DNA of 64,000 bases from positions 1 to 64,000 of the forward strand of contig JAQFVV010006506.1 in the NCBI GenBank assembly GCA_028023455.1. The letters are read 5' to 3'. The notes below the pieces were generated by a model. The model did no database searches. It was not told the origin of the DNA and saw only the letters and a program-made list of their open reading frames with translations. Shown here piece by piece: positions 57,159 to 64,000 of the stretch. The first letter of the stretch is position 1, and the number at the start of each line of letters is the position of its first letter. The DNA comes from Epiperipatus broadwayi. Lineage: Eukaryota > Onychophora > Udeonychophora > Euonychophora > Peripatidae. The translations under genes and the position numbers were made by a program.

Positions 57159-59747
57159 ATCATTTTGAGAGAATGATTTGGCCATATGCTGACAACTGAG
57201 TTTTCACAAGAATTTTTTTTAAAAAAAGGTTGCTATTAATCAACCATTTTGAAATTCGCTTAGAATTCCATTAGAATACCCCAACAAATAATAATATTCT
57301 ATTTACTTGTCACTTTAAATTGCTTCAAAAATAAGTTTTCTCTCTGAGATAAACATTGTGTTTTTATCTATACTCTCATCATATTATTTTCTACAAATAT
57401 TTGTTAAAATTTGTTTACTGCATATAGAAGTATTTATTGTGGACAAAAATGTTACAAAAAGAAACACTCATTACAGTGGTAGATGCACATTCAAGAACAA
57501 ATGAAACATATTTTTTCCAAAGAAATGCAGAAAGAATTTTAACATTTGTATTGATATAAATTCATGAAGTACTGCTAAAAATTATTGTTATGGATACAGT
57601 TAAGTTTATGACATTTATCTTGAAAAAAAGTTATTGTTTTTCTTCTCTAGATTATCACCTTTCTTTTAGAAAATAAAATAGCATTTTCAACAATATGTCT
57701 TATTGCAATTTAGTTTGAAAGCACAATATTCTAAAATATTACAATAATAATTTTCAAATTTATTTTAAAGTGACAAAAATAATATAAAATAGATTTGGTA
57801 TACTTTTAAAAATTAGTATAAACGTTATCTTTTAACAATCACTATACCTAAAAAATTTTAGAACTCAAAATTAACACATGTGCATATATAAAAACACACA
57901 CCCACACATTAAAAATTAATTGTTGGTCAGTTATTTATATCTCTTATTATATATATAAAGATAGGTGATCTTATTATAACTCCAAAATGTGTCATTAGGT
58001 AGAATTAATCTTTAGAATAAGATGCCAAATTTTATCATATGATATTTTTTTTTTAAAGACAGAAAAAATAAAACAAGGTAGAAATTGTTATTTGTATATT
58101 GGTGTATTTGATAATAACTTAAGATCTGGCATAATATGCTATAATTAAATAAGATATCAATTGATGTTTTTAATAATAAACAAACTTATAGCAATAAATA
58201 TTAACTTAATTCACTTTAATATACGTAAAATATGACCAAGATATTACATTAATCCCTACTATCATAAAATTCTTATAAACTTTAACATGTAATGGGCAAA
58301 CTACTTAAATTTCTAATTGTAAATACAACACTTTTTCAAATATACCACAACTATACCTTATCATCCAATCCATTATACATCCATCTATAACTATGTGCAT
58401 CCCCCAAAATCAAATGACAAATACCAAATGAACTTCAATTTATTTCATTATCCCTCTTATATATCATAGAAACTGAATAACTCCTTAAGGAAATTTATGT
58501 ATTCTAATAATCGAAATATAAAATGTGTGTAAACTAAACTTTTATCCAAAACTTTAATTTTTGTACTTAGCATTTATAATTGGACCAAACATTATGACAA
58601 TCAAAAATTTTCATTATTTAATATCATGATAATCACAATAATACTAAAAATATTGTAATATGAATGTAAAATAATTCTTCATGACTAAAATTGAATCTAT
58701 GATTGACATATAAGACTTCAAATAATTACAATAAGTTATTTTTTGTTAAAAATGAGACTAATTTTTATAAAATCATAAATAAATATATTAAATGTTAAAT
58801 ATAATTTACTAAACACTCAGAGTTTTATCATTTTGCTCATGATAATCTAGGATTTCCTAAAGATACATCACAAACCTTTAAGAATCCATATTTTGACTAT
58901 ATAAATTTAGTATATATTTAAGTGTACTATCCTGAAATTTTCAACAGTACTTCACCTAGTAAATTTAATAGTGTTTCTATAAATATTTTAAAATGTAACT
59001 CTGTTAAATAATTACATTTAATTTAAGTCAATTGTCTTCTGTATAGTGATAATATTAATTTTTGAAGTGACAAAATCACTTTTCAACTCAACAGATCACT
59101 CATAATACAAATTGATTACTAAATTATAATGACTGTTTATATAATGAACAAAGTATTTAATCTTTTGATTAGGTATAACAATAACTTCCTTATCCAATAT
59201 GGAATTATTTTGGCCTCCATTGCTAATTAATCTATACTCATTTGCAATGGGCATCCTTATTTTGCATTTGCAACTACCTTATATCAATGGTTAATAGGTA
59301 TTAAATTAATAGTTAGAACAAATACCATTTTATATTATCTATTCTGCAAATAATATTATATACATTTAAGTTAATTTCATTAACTTCGTCATCATTGTAT
59401 TAAAACAATATATCAAACCCTGTTATCACATTTACTTAATTTTGTGGCATTTTTTATCAATCAAGTTTCTCATCCCAATGGTGTAGTTCATCTTCAAAAA
59501 CTTCATGAGAATTTAAATTATTTTTAAATAAGTAATGCATACCTTTTGAATTATTTTTTTCCAATTTCCATTAAAATCATAACATTTTTGTCGTCTGAAA
59601 TAAATATCATATGGTATTAATCTCAACAAGTAAACATCAAGTAATTAAGGATAGATATCCCTAAGAAACACTTCATACTTATTTTTAACAAGAATGTTAC
59701 TATAATTATCCAGAAATTCATCAAATTTTTTTGTTGTTAGTTCTACT
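57159..59747. other. A+T-rich DNA, no gene seen
   Basis: Local C-rich patches near 58.3-58.5 kb have no frame or motif. Confidence 0.45.
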
Positions 59748-60311
<564 letters not shown>

Positions 60312-60317
60312 AATAAT

Positions 60318-61010
60318 ATTTTTATTTATTTATTTATTTATTTATTACGAAACGAACAATAAATTTATAATAAAGTGAGATAAATTTCATACATGAAAAA
60401 TCTGAGTGAGGAATTTAAATGTAACAAATAAAAACACTAATAAAATACAAAAAAAGTAAAATTGCTACATAAAATATTAAAAGCACACAAATATTACATT
60501 TGACAATTTAATCACAGTAGTAAAAAAACACAAAACAACATACAATATAAACAACATATAAAACTAGCATTTAGCATATTATGACCAATATCATAAATGT
60601 TTTTTTATTTAAAAATCAAATAACTGGTATTCATTAAATTCACAGAACCATCTCTTATAAACATATTACATAATTTAAGACCATTATAACTAAATTACTT
60701 CCTACTGGATGTTTTAAGAAAATTAGGTAAAACCAGTTGATATTTCCTTATTTATATTATAATGGCTTTGAGATTCTTCAATTTTAAGTTCTAAATTACT
60801 ATAATCAATTTTACACTCTATCAGTCTAGCACTGTGCATAGCTTCATTAACATCTTGTAAGATAGAATTCCATTTATTAAATTTATTATTTAATTCTACA
60901 ATTTTTTTTTAACTTTTCATATCTCTTAGAAGATGCTGTGTCTTGTGCCTCCAATATTCTCTCAGAATATTTTAATTTTTTATTTAAATTTTTCAACTAA
61001 CTAAGAATAA
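60318..61010 (-). pseudogene. LINE C-terminal remnant with (AAAT)n tail, plus coiled-coil stretch
   Basis: On the minus strand at about 60770-60600 a frame reads LVLPNFLKTSSRK, a stop, then FSYNGLKLCNMF and SYLIFK. This is the end of CR1/Jockey-like LINE pols (YNTR...P...F-Y-G-K-WN-LP...FK). The strand ends in (AAAT)n at 60348-60318, as LINE tails often do. Before it, at 61000-60750 on the same strand, two frames joined by a shift give a Lys/Glu-rich coiled coil (LEAQDTASSKRYEKLKK). I do not recognise the coiled-coil part. Everything is broken. Confidence 0.45.
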
Positions 61011-61225
61011 TTTTTATAATAATTGAACTCATCATTTAAGGTTTTACTTTTTGATTAATGACCTCCCTAATTATATTTTTAAAAAAAATCATTATAAAAA
61101 ACCCATTCCCATCTTATATTTTTAACCGAAATTTATACAGGTGATTAAAAATATTTATCTCAATCCTTACCCCTGAACAAATTTTATCAAGCGAGAACAT
61201 TTTATTATAGTATTATTTTCAATCA

Positions 61226-61229
<4 letters not shown>

Positions 61230-61264
<35 letters not shown>

Positions 61265-61270
61265 ATATAT

Positions 61271-61304
<34 letters not shown>

Positions 61305-61305
61305 A
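61230..61305. repeat. (TA)n with a gacatata / tatatgtc palindrome
   Basis: Two TA runs. The second is closed by gacat (61270) and atgtc (61304), so it can fold as one hairpin. Confidence 0.85.
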
Positions 61306-61749
61306 CTAATCGAAATTGTTGCCAATTTTTTTCATATTCTACTTCTAACAAATTAAAATTTTGCAAGAACTTTATATATAAATACACATGATCAAATTAC
61401 TAATCTTATTTTTATCAAATCAAATTAGTGAATATACTATTTAAAACATTCAGTAAAGTTCTATGATATTTAATGCATTTATTTAATATAAAATACACAT
61501 ATAATGTCAATGCTAGTCTCAGGAATAAGTGTTTTATAATTGACCCATGTGACTGCCTACCAAAACACTAATGGTGAAAAATGAGAGCAATAAAAGATAC
61601 AGTTATGTACCCAAAATAAGATACCAATCTATTACAGAATACAATACAAGATAAATACTTTGGTATATCCTACAAAATGAGGCATCAGAATTATAATAGT
61701 GGAAAATACCCAAGAGATAGAGAGTCTTCAATCCAAACTAAGGATTCCA

Positions 61750-61760
61750 TATTTATAATG

Positions 61761-61794
<34 letters not shown>

Positions 61795-61816
61795 CATTAT
61801 AAATATTTAAACAATG

Positions 61817-61862
<46 letters not shown>

Positions 61863-61881
61863 CATTGTTTAAATATTTTGA
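61750..61881. repeat. Two adjoining TA-centred palindromes
   Basis: First: atatttataatgattata (61750) with its complement ending at about 61806, around a TA core. Second: aaatatttaaacaatgttat (61801) with its complement ending at about 61880, around a longer TA core. The inner arms overlap by a few bases. Confidence 0.9.
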
Positions 61882-61987
61882 CTTGTGAGCCTGATTTATA
61901 GCAACACAATTGAGAATAAATAAAACAAAATCAACAAAATAAAATAGGAACTTAAAATAATACTAACTAAATTATATATATATATAT

Positions 61988-63700
61988 TGTGACAGTCAGA
62001 TGATGTATGTTGGTTTAACCCAGTTCGAATACTACGCGAAAGTACCTCGAGGCCACCCATACACGAGATATTAAATCAAGAATATTATGACCTCTGCCCA
62101 TTCGCCTATTCTCGAGGCCTGATCACAAATAAACAACACTATCTGAGCCATGCATAAATTATTTTTCAACTGGCGACAGCTTAGCATCAGCGGAAAGAAA
62201 CATGGACAGGAAACTTACGGAACTAAATAGTTAAATGTGCAAAAGTACTAAGAAATATGTGTTTTGCATACCTGGATCATTAGAAAAGTAAAATAAAGCA
62301 TTATAATAAAATTAGGAAACTCAAGCTTTTGATAGTTAAATAATATGTTTAATTAATGGCTTTAAAATATGAATAATGATTTAATAGCCTTCGCTATTCC
62401 TCTAAATTAATGAAACAAACTAATTAGACAATAAAACCGGATTAATAGGTTTGTGGTCTAAATCTTTTCCCAATTTTAATAAAATTGTCAACTTGATCTT
62501 CTCAATAAAGTACGATAAAAAAAGAATCTTTCGCAAAGCATTTCTAATTGCTTTGCGCTACAAACAGTGTTTAAAAATTATTTAAAACATATATAGTTAA
62601 ATCAGATATACGTAAAGCTCATGGCGGACAAAAGAGGTGTTATCATAGAGATCAAGTTGGCACACAAAAGAAACTGACTCGTATTTAATTAACAAACATA
62701 AATAAAACTGGAAAGAGATTTTAAATGAACAAAAATTAACTATTAAACTTAACCGCAATGGAATATTAAATATTTACACAGGTTAGTAAGGAAGAATAGT
62801 GATGGGAAAAGGTTAAATATAGATAGATGATCACATAATATATATAATTAAGACTAGTCTAATAAAAATGGTTACATCAACAAATATATATAATTCAATG
62901 AAGCAATTAAAAAAATATGAACAAAAGGTAGCACAAGAAATAGTTCAATAGAGGAGATACGATTACCGTCCTTTTTTTTCCTTGGTCATGTTCCCTCCGG
63001 CGTTCGTGGCTTGATCTGACCGTCGATTAGGGATTTGTCCGGACAATGAAAATATGTAGTATGTTTTCACAAAAAGTTCTCCAGACATGGCACAGAGTTC
63101 AGATGAATATTGAGTGGATACTATGGCATTTTGGATGGTATTCAGGAACCTCGGTGATAGGCAAAGCTATTTATTTGCCTAGCTGAGCATATTCATTTCC
63201 TTCAAAATACTATGGCTTTTAACTGGAGCATGTTCAAACTTCTCCATTATTTGAAAACGACAGCTGTATAACTTTTTGGAGCACAAGCTAAATGTGAAGC
63301 AAATCGGAGAGAGTTCTCCAAAAAGAAATATGAATGCACTCTCAAGGAAACTTGGAATAACCAGCAAGAAAACTCTGAATGAATCCTTCAAAGGGAAAAT
63401 CTGAATACTGAATCCTTCCAAAGGCAAAATCTGAATAATCTGACTCCTTCAAAAAGAAAAATCTGAATCCTTCAAAAAGAAAAATCTGAATAATCTCGTC
63501 TTTTGTTCTCACTTCTATTTATACCCTCTCTGTCAGCTACCTTCTGTTGTTTGTATGATCTGAGATCTTGATAAGCCTCCCCATGCTCCTTTGTTTCAAA
63601 ATAACATTTTGTAAAAATAACTTTTACTTTTTTATTCTAGATTTCTTTCTTTAAAGTTTGAATTCTATTAATTAAAAAGAAAGAAAGAGAAGGCCATCTT
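61988..63700 (+). other. LTR-like stretch starting at a (TA)n edge
   Basis: TGTGACAGTCAGATG follows a short TA array directly (61972-61987). The DNA becomes much less A+T-rich for 200 bp. Near 62532-62557 a 9-bp hairpin (cgcaaagca/tgctttgcg) occurs. At 63520 ttctatttataccctctctg looks like a TATA box with a start region. A phrase ctgaatccttcaaaaagaaaaa recurs four or five times at 63378-63495 in shortened forms. No coding region is seen. A long solo LTR is possible; no second copy is in the window. Confidence 0.3.
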
Positions 63701-64000
63701 TAATTAGACTTGAATGGCTCACTAATCAAAACTATACATTCTTTTAGAAAATGTTGGCGGGCTTATCTCAAAATCAAATCATACTAAATATTTTAAAAAA
63801 ATTTTAACAACAATATATTATTATTTTTTTTATAGTAGAATAAGCATTTTATTTCAGTAGAATTTTGCATTAACTCATATATAAACGCTAGATGTATATA
63901 TATGTTTGACTAATAGGTTACGCAATTTTTATTAATAGAATGAAATTTATTTAAAACAATATATTTAAATGTAATACACATTTGATAAGCATAATTATTT
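63701..64000. other. A+T-rich DNA, no gene seen
   Basis: No feature supported up to the window end. Confidence 0.5.

Noticed and set aside
62020-62110. tRNA gene or tRNA-derived SINE around gttcgaatac
   Set aside because: A B-box-like word is present, but no matching A box or cloverleaf could be built.

Overview
The window looks like intergenic DNA from an A+T-rich animal genome (roughly three quarters A+T by impression, not counted). It is full of simple-sequence arrays: (TA)n, (TAA)n and (GATA)n. Every coding remnant I can recognise belongs to a transposable element. I found no convincing host exon, tRNA, rRNA, CRISPR array or bacterial-type operon. The element mix (Ty3/Gypsy LTR elements, RTE-like and other LINEs, Penelope-like GIY-YIG fragments) fits an invertebrate metazoan, possibly a lophotrochozoan such as a mollusc. 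That is an inference from style; no single-copy gene anchors it.

Layout, left part. 1.55-2.5 kb holds a decayed LINE reverse-transcriptase C-terminus, followed by a TAC/TAT microsatellite and a minisatellite of about 128 bp. 3.9-5.2 kb (minus) holds a decayed LINE ORF1-like stretch with a damaged zinc knuckle. Two large GATA blocks and a TAA/TTA block fill 5.66-7.47 kb. A Penelope-like GIY-YIG fragment flanked by inverted copies of its own 3' end lies at 10.09-10.96 kb, with a diverged relative hairpin right after it.

The centre is a nearly complete but dead Ty3/Gypsy element at 14.22-21.66 kb. It has LTRs of about 1.06 kb, a coiled-coil-rich gag, protease, reverse transcriptase with an altered active site, RNase H, integrase with altered catalytic residues, and a polypurine tract. 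A related LTR lies at 45.83-46.72 kb. The non-coding DNA after that LTR resembles the DNA after the 3' LTR of the central element. An RTE-like LINE at 35.84-37.81 kb has the head-to-head layout expected from twin priming. A zinc-finger LINE family occurs at 40.4-41.3 kb, 52.6-54.3 kb and as a 3'-end scrap near 60 kb. Two of these three copies have (TAA)n arrays on both sides.

Right part. There is a MITE-like inverted-repeat unit (55.39-55.71 kb), a 168-bp tandem repeat (56.0-56.36 kb), a second and strongly palindromic copy of the Penelope-like element (56.4-57.15 kb), (TA)-centred palindromes at 61.2-61.9 kb and an LTR-like stretch from 61.99 kb onward.

The main theme is the tie between retroelements and microsatellites. 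LINE 3' ends run into TAA arrays, LTR-like 5' edges start directly at (TA)n arrays, and small hairpin-bearing Penelope-related units sit between (TA)n arrays. No intact autonomous system is present.
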